Positions 17,824-26,803 of a stretch of 64,000 bases of DNA are shown here, one piece after another. The DNA is from an uncultured Pelagibacteraceae bacterium (lineage in GTDB: Bacteria > Pseudomonadota > Alphaproteobacteria > Pelagibacterales > Pelagibacteraceae). A program made the translations under genes and the position numbers. Location of the stretch: NCBI GenBank assembly GCA_902579605.1, contig CACHHD010000004.1, positions 1 to 64,000 of the forward strand, in the 5' to 3' direction. The notes beneath the pieces are model-generated. The model worked only from the letters and a program-made list of their open reading frames with translations. It was not told the DNA's origin and searched no databases. The first letter of the stretch is position 1; every line of letters begins with the position of its first letter.

Positions 17824-18480
17824 TTATATTAAAGCTGTTTTTACTTTAATGTATTTTTCCACTTCAGATTTAAGTTCTTTTTCTTTATCTTTAAAAAAAT
17901 GATTTGCATTTTTAATTTTCGAAAAAATTACTTCTACTCCTTTTTGACTTTTAATTCTTTTATCTAATTCATCTATACTTTCTTTTGTGACAAGTTCATC
18001 ATTATCACTATATACTACCTGACCTGATGTAGGGCAAGGAGCTAAAAAAGAAAAGTCATATACATTTGGTTGTGGTGAAATTGCTATAAAATTATTTACT
18101 TCAGGACGTCTCATAATTAGTTGCATACAAATTAGAGCACCAAAAGAAAATCCAGAAACCCAACATTGACTATAATCCATGTTCTCTCTTTCAATCCAAT
18201 CTAAAGCAGCTGCAGCATCTGAGAGTTCTCCTTGCCCATTATCAAAAACACCATCGCTTTTTCCTACACCCCGAAAATTTATTTTAATTACAGAAAATCC
18301 ATTCTCTAAAAAAATATTATACATAAGTTGTACAATTCTATTATTCATTGTGCCTCCATATTGTGGATGAGGTTGAAGAACAATTGCAACTGGAGATCCA
18401 AATTTTGGATTTTTATAATATTTGCCTTCCAATCTACCTGCTGGACCTGGGATAAAAACTTCTACGCTTTTCTGTTTCAT
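17824..18480 (-). CDS. alpha/beta hydrolase of the COG2945 type
   Basis: A 218-residue small serine hydrolase. The nucleophile elbow is WVSGFSFGALI (Gly-Phe-Ser-Phe-Gly), preceded by the NFRGVGKSDG loop. An Asp in YSDNDELV and a His in NANHFF complete a plausible triad. The N-terminus FIPGPAGRLEGKYY and VLQPHPQYGGTMNN are typical of this group. The natural substrate is unknown. The gene precedes iscR on the opposite strand, as in many alphaproteobacteria. A perfect 15-base inverted repeat resembling a Fur box lies 4 bases before its start codon. Confidence 0.85.
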   Translation of the reverse strand: MKQKSVEVFIPGPAGRLEGKYYKNPKFGSPVAIVLQPHPQYGGTMNNRIVQLMYNIFLENGFSVIKINFRGVGKSDGVFDNGQGELSDAAAALDWIERENMDYSQCWVSGFSFGALICMQLIMRRPEVNNFIAISPQPNVYDFSFLAPCPTSGQVVYSDNDELVTKESIDELDKRIKSQKGVEVIFSKIKNANHFFKDKEKELKSEVEKYIKVKTALI

Positions 18481-18483
18481 ATT

Positions 18484-18498
18484 TAATAATGATTATTA
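18484..18498. promoter_or_regulatory. perfect 7-1-7 inverted repeat, Fur-box-like, between hydrolase and iscR
   Basis: The sequence TAATAAT-G-ATTATTA is a perfect palindrome with one central base. It matches the 7-1-7 Fur consensus TGATAATnATTATCA at 13 of 15 positions counting the free centre. It lies just upstream of the hydrolase start and 113 bases before iscR. An all-A/T palindrome can arise by chance in such an AT-rich genome, so the assignment is tentative. Confidence 0.35.
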
Positions 18499-18515
18499 GT
18501 TTCAGTAAAAGATTA

Positions 18516-18540
18516 GACTTATAACATGTTTTTATGCGTC
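18516..18540. promoter_or_regulatory. imperfect dyad upstream of iscR, possible operator
   Basis: A 25-base imperfect inverted repeat: GAC, two free bases, ATAA, then a short centre around AACATGTT, then TTAT, two free bases, GTC. Eight of 11 outer positions pair. It lies 72 bases before the iscR start. It does not match the E. coli IscR type 1 site closely, so the binding protein is unknown. Confidence 0.25.
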
Positions 18541-18611
18541 AAATATTTTTTTTTAAATCTTAGTAAAATAGTAGGAATTAACTTAAAACTGTTGTAAAAC
18601 ATGACAATTTT

Positions 18612-19019
18612 ATGAAATTAACTACAAAAGGAAGATATGCAGTGATGGCAATGGCAGATCTTGCATCTTATTCTAAGAATAAACCTGTAAGTTTGTCAGA
18701 AATTTCTAAAAGGCAAAATATTTCATTACCTTATCTTGAACAATTGTTCATTCATTTAAAAAATAATAAATTAGTGAAAAGTGTAAGAGGTGTTAAAGGG
18801 GGATACGCTTTAGAAAGGTCAGCATCTGAAATCAAACTTTCCAATATTTTTCATGCGGTAAATGAAGAAGTAAAAACTCTTAATTGTAAAAAAGATTCAA
18901 AAAAAAGTTGTAATAATAAATCTGTCAAATGTATTACACATAATCTTTGGGATAAATTAGATACTCATATAAATAGTTTTTTTGAAAATGTAAAATTAGA
19001 GGAATTAATAAAAAGATAA
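18612..19019 (+). CDS. iscR: Rrf2-family iron-sulfur cluster regulator IscR
   Basis: A 135-residue winged-helix regulator: [18 protein letters not shown], the recognition region [20 protein letters not shown] and the [12 protein letters not shown] wing. Three cluster-binding cysteines, Cys92, Cys100 and Cys107, plus His110 (KCITH) match the E. coli Cys92/98/104/His107 set, with slightly longer spacing. It therefore probably carries a [2Fe-2S] cluster and senses iron-sulfur status. It is the first gene of the suf operon, and its stop shares a base with the sufB start. Autoregulation is likely from family knowledge. Confidence 0.93.
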   Translation: MKLTTKGRYAVMAMADLASYSKNKPVSLSEISKRQNISLPYLEQLFIHLKNNKLVKSVRGVKGGYALERSASEIKLSNIFHAVNEEVKTLNCKKDSKKSCNNKSVKCITHNLWDKLDTHINSFFENVKLEELIKR

Positions 19020-20455
19020 TGAGTAGCAAAGTTATAGATACAAGCAAAGAATACAAATATGGTTTTACAACTGAGATTGAAAGTTTTAAAGCTCCAAAAG
19101 GATTAAACGAAGAAACGATTAAATTTATTTCTAATGAGAAAAAAGAACCTAAATGGCTTTTAGATTGGAGACTTAGAGCATATAAAAGGCTTAAGTCATT
19201 AAAAGAACCTGATTGGCAAAAACCAAAATATCCAAAAATAGATTATCAAGATCTTTATTATTACTCTGCACCTAAAAGCGCTAAAGATAAGCCTAAAAGT
19301 TTGGAAGATGTTGATCCAAAACTTATTGAGACTTATAAAAAACTTGGCATTCCTTTAGATGAGCAAAAAAGACTTAGCGGAGTAGCAGTGGATGCTGTTT
19401 TTGACTCTGTTTCTGTTGCTACAACTTTTAAAGGCGAACTTACTAAAAAGGGTATAATTTTTTGTTCAATCTCGGAAGCCATACAAAAACATCCTGAACT
19501 GGTGAAGAAATATTTAGGATCTGTAATTCCTATAACTGATCATTATTTCGCAACATTAAATTCTGCAGTCTTTACCGATGGATCTTTCGTATACATACCA
19601 CCAAATGTAAGATGTCCAATGGAGTTATCTACTTACTTTAGAATTAATGCCTCTCAAACTGGACAGTTTGAAAGAACACTAATTATTGCTGATAAAGGAA
19701 GTTATGTAAGTTATCTTGAAGGTTGTACCGCGCCAATGAGAGATGAAAATCAACTTCACGCAGCTAACGTAGAACTTGTAGCTCTTGACGATGCTGAAAT
19801 TAAATACTCAACGGTACAAAATTGGTATCCAGGAGACGAGCAAGGAAAAGGAGGTATTTATAACTTTGTTACTAAAAGAGGAGCTTGTAGAGGAAAGAAT
19901 TCAAAAATTTCATGGACTCAGGTTGAAACCGGTTCAGCAATTACTTGGAAATATCCAAGCTGTATTTTGCAAGGAGATAACTCCGTTGGTGAGTTTTATT
20001 CAATAGCGATTACCAACAATCATCAAAAAGCCGATACTGGCACAAAAATGATTCACTTAGGTAAAAATACTAAAAGTAAAATTATTTCTAAGGGAATTTC
20101 AGCCGGTAAAGCAGATAATACTTATAGAGGATTAGTTGACATAAACAAAAGAGCAATAAATTCCAGAAATTATACTCAATGTGACTCTTTATTAATGGGA
20201 AACAAATGTGGAGCTCATACTGTTCCCTATATAAGAAATAAAAACTCATCCTCAACAATTGAGCATGAAGCTACAACTTCAAAAATAAATGAGGAACAAC
20301 TTTTTTATTGTAATCAGAGAGGTTTAAACCAAGAAGAGGCAGTAAGTTTAATTGTAAATGGCTTTTGCAAAGAGGTTTTACAACAGTTGCCTATGGAATT
20401 CGCAGTGGAAGCTCAAAAGTTAGTTTCAATAAGTTTAGAAGGAAGCGTTGGATAA
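19019..20455 (+). CDS. sufB: Fe-S cluster assembly scaffold protein SufB
   Basis: A 478-residue SufB. It forms the SufBC2D scaffold on which Fe-S clusters are built from sulfur supplied by SufS. Visible features are the [18 protein letters not shown] segment, [38 protein letters not shown] with the conserved Cys, and the C-terminal beta-helix with [35 protein letters not shown] and [17 protein letters not shown]. All 15 Arg codons are AGA or AGG, a useful local codon-use reference. Start and stop are coupled to iscR and sufC by one-base overlaps. Confidence 0.97.
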   Translation: MSSKVIDTSKEYKYGFTTEIESFKAPKGLNEETIKFISNEKKEPKWLLDWRLRAYKRLKSLKEPDWQKPKYPKIDYQDLYYYSAPKSAKDKPKSLEDVDPKLIETYKKLGIPLDEQKRLSGVAVDAVFDSVSVATTFKGELTKKGIIFCSISEAIQKHPELVKKYLGSVIPITDHYFATLNSAVFTDGSFVYIPPNVRCPMELSTYFRINASQTGQFERTLIIADKGSYVSYLEGCTAPMRDENQLHAANVELVALDDAEIKYSTVQNWYPGDEQGKGGIYNFVTKRGACRGKNSKISWTQVETGSAITWKYPSCILQGDNSVGEFYSIAITNNHQKADTGTKMIHLGKNTKSKIISKGISAGKADNTYRGLVDINKRAINSRNYTQCDSLLMGNKCGAHTVPYIRNKNSSSTIEHEATTSKINEEQLFYCNQRGLNQEEAVSLIVNGFCKEVLQQLPMEFAVEAQKLVSISLEGSVG

Positions 20456-21189
20456 TGTTAGAAATTAAAAATTTAAAAGCAGAAATTAACAACAAAAAAA
20501 TTATCAAAGGTCTCAACCTTAAAATAAATCAAGGTGAAGTTCATGCTATTATGGGCCCGAATGGATCGGGTAAAAGTACATTAGCCAATATTTTATCTGG
20601 TAAACCTGGATATGATATTTCAGGGGATTTAAAATATGAAGGGGAAGATTTAACTCAAATTTCAATAGAAGAGCGGGCTCAAAAAGGTATGTTCTTAGCT
20701 TTTCAATATCCTACAGAAATACCAGGTGTTAACACTAACAATTTTTTAAGAACATCGCTAAATTCAATTAGAAAAGCAAAAGGTCATAAAGATATAGATG
20801 CCATAAGTTTTATAAAAATCGTAAAAGAAAAAGCCAAAGAACTAAGTATTGACGAAAAATTTTTATCAAGACATTTAAATGTTGGATTTTCAGGTGGAGA
20901 AAAGAAGAAGAACGAAATTCTTCAATTAAAAATATTAGAACCAAAACTTGCAATTTTAGACGAAACTGACTCGGGTCTAGATATTGATGCATTAAAAATT
21001 GTTGCAGATGGCGTCAATTCCTACAAAAATAAAAATAATTCTTTTTTAATTATTACACATTATCAAAGACTTTTGAATTTTATAAAACCTGATTTTATAC
21101 ACGTGTTATCAGCAGGAAAAATTATAAAAACTGGTTCTAAAGAACTTGGGGAAGAACTGGAAAAAACTGGGTACACTAATCTAATCTAA
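20455..21189 (+). CDS. sufC: Fe-S cluster assembly ATPase SufC
   Basis: A 244-residue ABC-type ATPase of the SufBC2D complex. Walker A is GPNGSGKST at residues 34-42, the signature is FSGGEKKKNEILQ, Walker B is LAILDETDSGLDIDAL and the switch His is in LIITHYQRLL. ATP binding reshapes SufB-SufD during cluster assembly; there is no membrane domain. ATG at 20455 overlaps the sufB stop. A longer frame from 20365 would lie inside sufB and adds no family sequence. Confidence 0.97.
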   Translation: MLEIKNLKAEINNKKIIKGLNLKINQGEVHAIMGPNGSGKSTLANILSGKPGYDISGDLKYEGEDLTQISIEERAQKGMFLAFQYPTEIPGVNTNNFLRTSLNSIRKAKGHKDIDAISFIKIVKEKAKELSIDEKFLSRHLNVGFSGGEKKKNEILQLKILEPKLAILDETDSGLDIDALKIVADGVNSYKNKNNSFLIITHYQRLLNFIKPDFIHVLSAGKIIKTGSKELGEELEKTGYTNLI

Positions 21190-21196
21190 TTTAATT

Positions 21197-22453
21197 ATGG
21201 AATTAAATTTTAAAATTAAAGATAAATCGGATAAAAGTCTAAAACTAAGAGAGGCAAACTTGTCTACTTTTAAAAAAAAAGGTTTTCCTAATAAAAGAGA
21301 AGAGGATTGGAAGTTTACCGATTTAGAAAAAGTTTTAAGCGAAAATTTTAAAGAACTGCATAATAATCAACTAGATAATAAAAAACCAAATGTTCAAGAT
21401 TTAAAATTTAGTCATAATTCAATAATACTAATTAACGGAAAATTAGAGTCTTTTGATTTTAAATCTGAAAATTTACAATATGAAAATTTTTTTAAAATAA
21501 ATGAATTTCATCTTGATCAGCACTTAAATTTTGCAAATGAATTAAAAGATAACCAAATGCAAAATCTTAATACCGCATTACACGAAGGTGGATTTTACTT
21601 AAATATTAAATCAGATTATAAATTTAAATACCCTATAGTAATTTATAACTATTTTACCGGTGTTTTAAAAAATAAAATAATTAATAACTCTGAGACTATT
21701 ACTATGTCAAAGAACTCCGATGCTACAATTATAGAATATTTAATAGATGAGTCTGAAGGTAATTTTTTTAACAACACATTTAAATATATTAATCTAGAAG
21801 AAAATGCTTCTCTTAACTATTATTTCATAAATAAAAAAGAAAGTAATAATTTTTTTTATGAATTTTCAAAAGTTGAGTTATTGAAAAATTCAAATTTTAA
21901 AAAATATTTATTCTCATCCGGTATGAAATTCGGAAAATTTGAAAGTAATATCAAACTAAATGGAATGAATTCTTGTGGCGAGGTCTATTCAGGATTATTT
22001 TTAGGAATTAACAACCATCAAGAAATTAAAACAAATATTCAACATTTAAAACCAAATTGCCAAAGTCATCAAGATATCAAAAACGTTCTTGCTTCAGGTA
22101 GCAAAGGAGTATTTCAAGGCAAAGTCTTTGTAGACAGCATAGCACAAAAAACTAATGCTTATCAATTAAGCAAGGGTCTCTTGCTTGATAAAGATTCCGA
22201 ATTTAACACGAAGCCTGAACTTGAAATTTATGCTGACGATGTAAAATGTTCTCATGGATCAACTTCAGGAAATATCGATAAAGAGTCTTTATTTTATTTA
22301 AAAGCAAGAGGAATAAAGGAAAAAGAAGCTATAAAAATGATTATAAAAGGATTTTTAGAGAGTGTTCTAGAAAAAATTAAAGATAAAGACATTACAGATA
22401 TTTTATTAAACCATTTTAATAAGCATATAAAATATGAAAATAGATCAAATTAA
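21197..22453 (+). CDS. sufD: Fe-S cluster assembly protein SufD
   Basis: A 418-residue partner of SufB in the SufBC2D scaffold. The N-terminus has KREEDWKFTDLEKVL, typical of SufD. The C-terminal beta-helix carries AQKTNAYQLSKGLLL and KPELEIYADDVKCSHGSTSG, with the conserved His in CSHG, then KESLFYLKARGIKEKEA. It is more diverged and richer in Asn/Lys than SufB, as is common. The start is 7 bases after sufC; the 3' end overlaps sufS by 20 bases, indicating coupling. Confidence 0.94.
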   Translation: MELNFKIKDKSDKSLKLREANLSTFKKKGFPNKREEDWKFTDLEKVLSENFKELHNNQLDNKKPNVQDLKFSHNSIILINGKLESFDFKSENLQYENFFKINEFHLDQHLNFANELKDNQMQNLNTALHEGGFYLNIKSDYKFKYPIVIYNYFTGVLKNKIINNSETITMSKNSDATIIEYLIDESEGNFFNNTFKYINLEENASLNYYFINKKESNNFFYEFSKVELLKNSNFKKYLFSSGMKFGKFESNIKLNGMNSCGEVYSGLFLGINNHQEIKTNIQHLKPNCQSHQDIKNVLASGSKGVFQGKVFVDSIAQKTNAYQLSKGLLLDKDSEFNTKPELEIYADDVKCSHGSTSGNIDKESLFYLKARGIKEKEAIKMIIKGFLESVLEKIKDKDITDILLNHFNKHIKYENRSN

Positions 22454-23651
22454 AAATAATTTTCCAATATTCAAAAAAAAGATAAATAATAAACCTTTAG
22501 TTTATTTAGATAGCGCTAATTCTTCTCAAAAACCTAAATCTGTTATTGATAGAATGTCATACTTCTATGAGAACGAATTTTCAAATGTTGGTAGAAGTGT
22601 TCATTCATTAGCTGTTACTGCAACAAATAGATTTGAGGAAACTAGAGATCTTGTCAAAAAATTTATAAATGCAAAGCATAGAGAAGAGATAATATTCACT
22701 AAAGGTGCTACAGAAGGTATAAATTTAGTAGCAAATTCCTTCGGAGAAAAATATATAAATGAGGGAGACGAGATTATTCTTACAGAATTAGAGCATCACT
22801 CGAATTATGTTCCTTGGCATTATTTAAGAAATAAAAAAAAGGCAGTAATAAAATTCGCAAAAATTAATGAAAACCTTGAAATACAAATAGATGAAATAAA
22901 GAAATTAATTACGAATAAAACTAAGATAATAGCTATTACTCACATATCGAATGTAACAGGTGGAATAACTCCTTTAAAAGATATTATTGATCTTGCTTCA
23001 TCAAAAAAAATTCCTGTTTTGGTAGATGGAACTCAAGGCGCCCCCCACTTAAAATTAGATATGCAAAAATTAGGATGTGATTTTTACGTAATATCTTGCC
23101 ATAAGTTATACGGACCTAATGGACTAGGAATTCTTTACGGAAAGAAAAAATGGTTAGATGAAATGCCTCCTTATCAAGGTGGTGGAGGAATGATAGATGA
23201 GGTAAAAAAAGAAAATATAACGTTTGCTGAAAGTCCAACAAAATTTGAAGCTGGTACAATGCAAACTGCTGAAGTAGTTGCGTTCAGTGAGTCAATTAAA
23301 CTTATTGAAAAAATTGGTTTAGATAAAATCTCTGAAAATGAAAATGATGTCCTTAGATATGGTATAGATAAAATAAGAAAAAATAATTCAATAAATTTAG
23401 TTGGTGATCCAAAAAATAAAGCTTCTGTGATATCATTTACTTTAAAAGGAATTCACCCGCATGACATTGCAACAATTCTTGATGATGATGGAGTTGCTAT
23501 AAGAGCTGGGCATCATTGTTGTCAAATATTACATGAAAAAATTGGCATGTCTGCTACTGCTAGAGCCTCTATAGGACTATATAATACTAAAGAAGATATT
23601 GATATCTTAATTAATGCAATAGAAAAATGTAAAAAGGTTTTTAAAATATAA
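22434..23651 (+). CDS. sufS: cysteine desulfurase SufS
   Basis: A 405-residue type II, PLP-dependent cysteine desulfurase that removes sulfur from cysteine as a persulfide. The PLP Lys is Lys224 in SCHKLYGPNGLG. The persulfide-forming Cys362 lies in RAGHHCCQ. Other marks are LDSANSSQKP, VGRSVHSLA and LEHHSNYVPWH. No sufE gene is in the operon, so the SufU-type protein next to it is the likely sulfur acceptor. That is inference from Gram-positive SufS-SufU. It overlaps sufD by 20 bases and shares its last base with the next gene. Confidence 0.97.
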   Translation: MKIDQIKNNFPIFKKKINNKPLVYLDSANSSQKPKSVIDRMSYFYENEFSNVGRSVHSLAVTATNRFEETRDLVKKFINAKHREEIIFTKGATEGINLVANSFGEKYINEGDEIILTELEHHSNYVPWHYLRNKKKAVIKFAKINENLEIQIDEIKKLITNKTKIIAITHISNVTGGITPLKDIIDLASSKKIPVLVDGTQGAPHLKLDMQKLGCDFYVISCHKLYGPNGLGILYGKKKWLDEMPPYQGGGGMIDEVKKENITFAESPTKFEAGTMQTAEVVAFSESIKLIEKIGLDKISENENDVLRYGIDKIRKNNSINLVGDPKNKASVISFTLKGIHPHDIATILDDDGVAIRAGHHCCQILHEKIGMSATARASIGLYNTKEDIDILINAIEKCKKVFKI

Positions 23652-24091
23652 TGGAATTAAAAGAATTATATCAAGAAATAATTTTGGACCATGGAAAAAA
23701 TCCAAGAAATTTTGGCAAATGTAAAGATTTCACCAGTGATGCAAAGGGCCACAATCCTCTTTGTGGTGACAAGGTTCATATTTACGCCCAATTGGATAAA
23801 AACAAAAAAATTTTAGATCTTAGTTTTGAAGGTGAAGGTTGTGCAATTTCTTTAGCTTCAGCTTCTATTTTAACGGATATTTTGAAAGGCAAAGATTTTA
23901 ATTTAGCTAAAGCTATTACTGATAATTTTTTGAACTTAATTAAAGAAAATAAATCAATAACATTAAATAGTTTAAACGAAGATCAAAAGACAACTTTGAT
24001 GTCACTATCAGGAGTGAAAGATTTCCCAATGAGAGTTAAGTGCGCAACAATGGCTTGGCACACATTGTCTTCGGTTTTGGAGAAAAAATAA
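23651..24091 (+). CDS. sufU: SufU-type sulfur-transfer / scaffold protein
   Basis: A 146-residue IscU/SufU-family protein. The four ligands typical of SufU are present: Cys38 and Asp40 in NPLCGD, Cys64 in GEGCAISLAS and Cys131 in MRVKCATMAWHTL. The N-terminus is ELYQEIILDHGKNPRNFG. Gram-positive SufU is zinc-bound and takes sulfur from SufS; this protein sits where that job is needed. A scaffold role like IscU is the alternative. It shares a base with sufS and with the next gene. Confidence 0.92.
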   Translation: MELKELYQEIILDHGKNPRNFGKCKDFTSDAKGHNPLCGDKVHIYAQLDKNKKILDLSFEGEGCAISLASASILTDILKGKDFNLAKAITDNFLNLIKENKSITLNSLNEDQKTTLMSLSGVKDFPMRVKCATMAWHTLSSVLEKK

Positions 24092-24390
24092 TGAAAATTA
24101 AAGAAAAAATAATTGCTGAAATTAAAAAAGTTTATGACCCTGAAATACCAGTAAATATTTATGATTTAGGATTAATTTATAATATTGAGGTCAGAAATGA
24201 GAATGAAGCTTACATTGAAATGACATTGACCAGTCCTAATTGCCCAGTAGCTGACAGTTTACCTAAAATGGTAAAAGAAAATATCAATTCCATAGAGGAA
24301 ATAAAGAAAGTAGATTTAAAATTAGTCTGGAGTCCTCCTTGGACTAAAGATATGATGAGTGAAGAGGCAAAATTAGAATTAAATTTATGA
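24091..24390 (+). CDS. sufT: SufT, DUF59/MIP18-family Fe-S maturation protein
   Basis: A 99-residue DUF59 protein. It contains VYDPEIPVNIYDLGLIYNIEV, MTLTSPNCPVADSLP with a conserved Cys, and VWSPPWTKDMMSEEAKLEL at the end. SufT is an auxiliary factor for Fe-S protein maturation, and homologues participate in cluster carriage. ATG at 24091 overlaps the sufU stop; the longer frame from 24040 lies within sufU. It overlaps sufA by 4 bases. Confidence 0.93.
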   Translation: MKIKEKIIAEIKKVYDPEIPVNIYDLGLIYNIEVRNENEAYIEMTLTSPNCPVADSLPKMVKENINSIEEIKKVDLKLVWSPPWTKDMMSEEAKLELNL

Positions 24391-24725
24391 GCGAGCACAT
24401 AATTAAATTATCTGATACTGCAGCAGCTAGAATCAAGGAAATTATGTCTAATGCAGATAATAAAACCATTGGTGTCAGAATTGGAGTAAAATCTGGAGGT
24501 TGCGCTGGCATGAGCTACTCTATGGAATATGCTAAAGATAAAAAAGCAAACGACGAAATCATTGAAGATAAAGGAGTAAAAGTATTTATTGATCCAGCTG
24601 CTATAATTTATCTATTAGGTACAGAAATGGACTATAAAAAAGAAAAATTTTCCTCTCAATTTGTTTTTAAAAATCCTAATGAAACAGAACGCTGTGGGTG
24701 CGGAGAGTCCTTTAAAATAAGTTAA
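24387..24725 (+). CDS. sufA: A-type Fe-S carrier protein SufA/IscA
   Basis: A 112-residue HesB/IscA-family carrier with three conserved cysteines: Cys39 in GGCAGMSY and Cys103/Cys105 in ERCGCGESF. It receives clusters from the Suf scaffold and passes them to targets. It is the last gene of iscR-sufBCDS-sufU-sufT-sufA. A candidate terminator overlaps its stop codon. It could be named erpA or iscA; the operon favours SufA. Confidence 0.93.
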   Translation: MSEHIIKLSDTAAARIKEIMSNADNKTIGVRIGVKSGGCAGMSYSMEYAKDKKANDEIIEDKGVKVFIDPAAIIYLLGTEMDYKKEKFSSQFVFKNPNETERCGCGESFKIS

Positions 24726-24756
24726 CACTTCAAAAAGATTAAGGGTTGTTTTTTTT
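24724..24756 (+). terminator. candidate rho-independent terminator of the suf operon
   Basis: AACACTT (24724-24730) and AAGGGTT (24741-24747) form a 7-position stem with one A-G mismatch and a 10-base loop. A G and a run of eight T follow (24749-24756). It overlaps the sufA stop. The stem is weak and AT-rich, so confidence is modest. Confidence 0.4.
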
Positions 24757-24782
24757 AAATAAAATTATTAACTTAATTTTTA

Positions 24783-26798
24783 ATGAAAAAAAACTCTTAT
24801 AAAAACAAATCTACCCTTTTAGAGAAATTAAGATCTAAATCGAAACGTGAAGCAAATTTATTTTTCTCTCTATGTGAAGATGATAATGAAACAATCAAAA
24901 CAAAAAGATTTAAAGATGTTTTGTTAAATTCTGGTTTAAAAGCAAACGATAAAAGACTATTTAGCCTTTTTCAAAATTTAGATGCCCATGGTGATAAAAT
25001 TGTATTCGAAGACTTTATTGAAATTATCCGAAGTTCAGAATTAATTGTTGAAAAAGCCTTACGAGGTGAACTATCAATACCAGACTTCACCTACTTTGCA
25101 AAAAATTTAAATGATATGTTTGATGAAGTCAAAAAAGTTAAATCAGGAGAATTAGCTTCGTATATTCCTCCTCTAGCTAATGTTGATCCAGACCAATTTG
25201 GCGTCGCAATTGTTACAACAGATGGTCAGATATATCAAAAAGGTGACAGTGAGGTTGATTTTTCAATTCAATCTATGTGCAAACCTTTTAATTACTGCTT
25301 TGCGATGGAAAAATTAGGATTAGAAAAAGTTCACCAACATGTTGGTCAAGAACCCTCTGGTAGACAATTTGATGATCTTACTCTGTTAGCTAAAACTGCA
25401 GTTGGTCAACTTAACCGCATACCTTTCAATCCAATGGTCAACGCTGGCGCTATAATGACAGCAGGTCTTATAGGTCCAGAAGAATCACATAGTCAAAGAT
25501 TAAGATACATAAGACAACAGTTTGGAAGATTAATAGGTTGGTCTCCAAAAGATAATTTTAGTGCAGAGTTACCAAGATTCAATAAAGATATGGCACGGCA
25601 AGAAAATTTTACAGGATATAATAATATTGCCATGGGATATCTTTTAATGGCTACAGGAAATTTACCTCACACTAAAACTAAGCTACATAATGATATCCAT
25701 CCTGATGAAGATGAATTTGACTTTTATTCTGAACCTGCAGTCACAGAAGCTCTTAAACTTTATTTTAGCATATGTTCACTAGAGATGACCTCAGTAAATT
25801 TTGCAACAGCTGCCGCTACACTTGCAAATAGTGGTGTTTGTCCTATTTCTCAAGATCGTGTGTTAAGTCAGAAAACAGTAAGAAACTGTTTACCCGTTTT
25901 ACAAACTAGTGGAATGTACAATGCTAGCGGTACATTCTTTCAACAAGTTGGGTTACCAGCAAAAAGTGGAGTAGGAGGAGGAGTTATATTGGTAGTACCT
26001 AGATTAATGGGAATATGTATTTTTTCTCCACGCTTAGACAAACAAGGCAATAGTGTTCGAGGAATTGAAATGGCGAAGCGAATAACGTCAAAATATTTAG
26101 TTCATACTTTTGATGGTACGATGACAGACACAGATCGTCTTGATCCAAAAATACCAATTTCAAAATGGCGTGCAAATAGTTGTGGAGAAGCTATTTGGGC
26201 TGCGAGTAATGGAAATATTAGAACATTAGAACGTCTTGTTAGTGAACAAAGAGATCTTCAAATTGGAGACTATGATATGAGAACTCCATTGCATCTGGCC
26301 TCAGCTGAAGGAAAACTAGAAGCAGTTCAATTTTTACTTAAACAAGGTGTGAAACCAATACCTGATCGTTGGGGAGGATATGGTTACTTTGATGCAAAAA
26401 ATAATAACCATAAAGATATTGTAAAAGAATATGAAAAACTAGATATTAACTATACTCAAGCATCGCATTTAGTTGAAGATCCAAATGGAAAGACGGATAA
26501 GATGGCAATTTACGATGACGAACTGGCAGTAATTGAACTATTATTCGCAGCTTTTGAAAATAACGTTGAGGGTATTCGAAGCTTGATCGCTAAAGGAGTG
26601 CCTGTACACGCGGGCGACTATGATTCTAGAACTGCTTTACATCTTGCAGCAGCAGAGGGTTGCTTGGAGGTAGTCGAATATTTAGTTTCGCATGGACATC
26701 CAGTATTTGTCCGTGATAGGTGGGGAGCTACACCTTTAGATGAGGCTAAAAGAGAAAAAAGAAAATCCGTAATAAATTATCTTAAAGATTTTAAATAA
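24783..26798 (+). CDS. glsA: glutaminase of animal kidney-type architecture with two ankyrin modules
   Basis: A 671-residue enzyme that hydrolyses glutamine to glutamate and ammonia. Residues about 15-120 match the helical, EF-hand-like N-terminal domain of animal GLS (for example LSIPDFTYFAKNLNDMFDE). The beta-lactamase-like catalytic domain (about 125-440) has Ser164 and Lys167 in IQSMCKPFNY, GQEPSGRQF, PMVNAGAIM, FTGYNNIAMGYLL and LPAKSGVGGGVILVVP. Two ankyrin modules follow, DYDMRTPLHLASAEGKLEAV and DYDSRTALHLAAAEGCLEVV; human GLS has one. Arg codons are 15 CGN and 18 AGR, against 0 and 15 in sufB, suggesting acquisition from elsewhere. No signal peptide is seen. It is convergent with glnA, 5 bases apart. 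Confidence 0.92.
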   Translation: MKKNSYKNKSTLLEKLRSKSKREANLFFSLCEDDNETIKTKRFKDVLLNSGLKANDKRLFSLFQNLDAHGDKIVFEDFIEIIRSSELIVEKALRGELSIPDFTYFAKNLNDMFDEVKKVKSGELASYIPPLANVDPDQFGVAIVTTDGQIYQKGDSEVDFSIQSMCKPFNYCFAMEKLGLEKVHQHVGQEPSGRQFDDLTLLAKTAVGQLNRIPFNPMVNAGAIMTAGLIGPEESHSQRLRYIRQQFGRLIGWSPKDNFSAELPRFNKDMARQENFTGYNNIAMGYLLMATGNLPHTKTKLHNDIHPDEDEFDFYSEPAVTEALKLYFSICSLEMTSVNFATAAATLANSGVCPISQDRVLSQKTVRNCLPVLQTSGMYNASGTFFQQVGLPAKSGVGGGVILVVPRLMGICIFSPRLDKQGNSVRGIEMAKRITSKYLVHTFDGTMTDTDRLDPKIPISKWRANSCGEAIWAASNGNIRTLERLVSEQRDLQIGDYDMRTPLHLASAEGKLEAVQFLLKQGVKPIPDRWGGYGYFDAKNNNHKDIVKEYEKLDINYTQASHLVEDPNGKTDKMAIYDDELAVIELLFAAFENNVEGIRSLIAKGVPVHAGDYDSRTALHLAAAEGCLEVVEYLVSHGHPVFVRDRWGATPLDEAKREKRKSVINYLKDFK

Positions 26799-26803
26799 GC
26801 CGC

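Noticed and set aside
19785-20006. 73-codon plus-strand frame within sufB
   Set aside because: Out-of-frame shadow inside a highly conserved gene.
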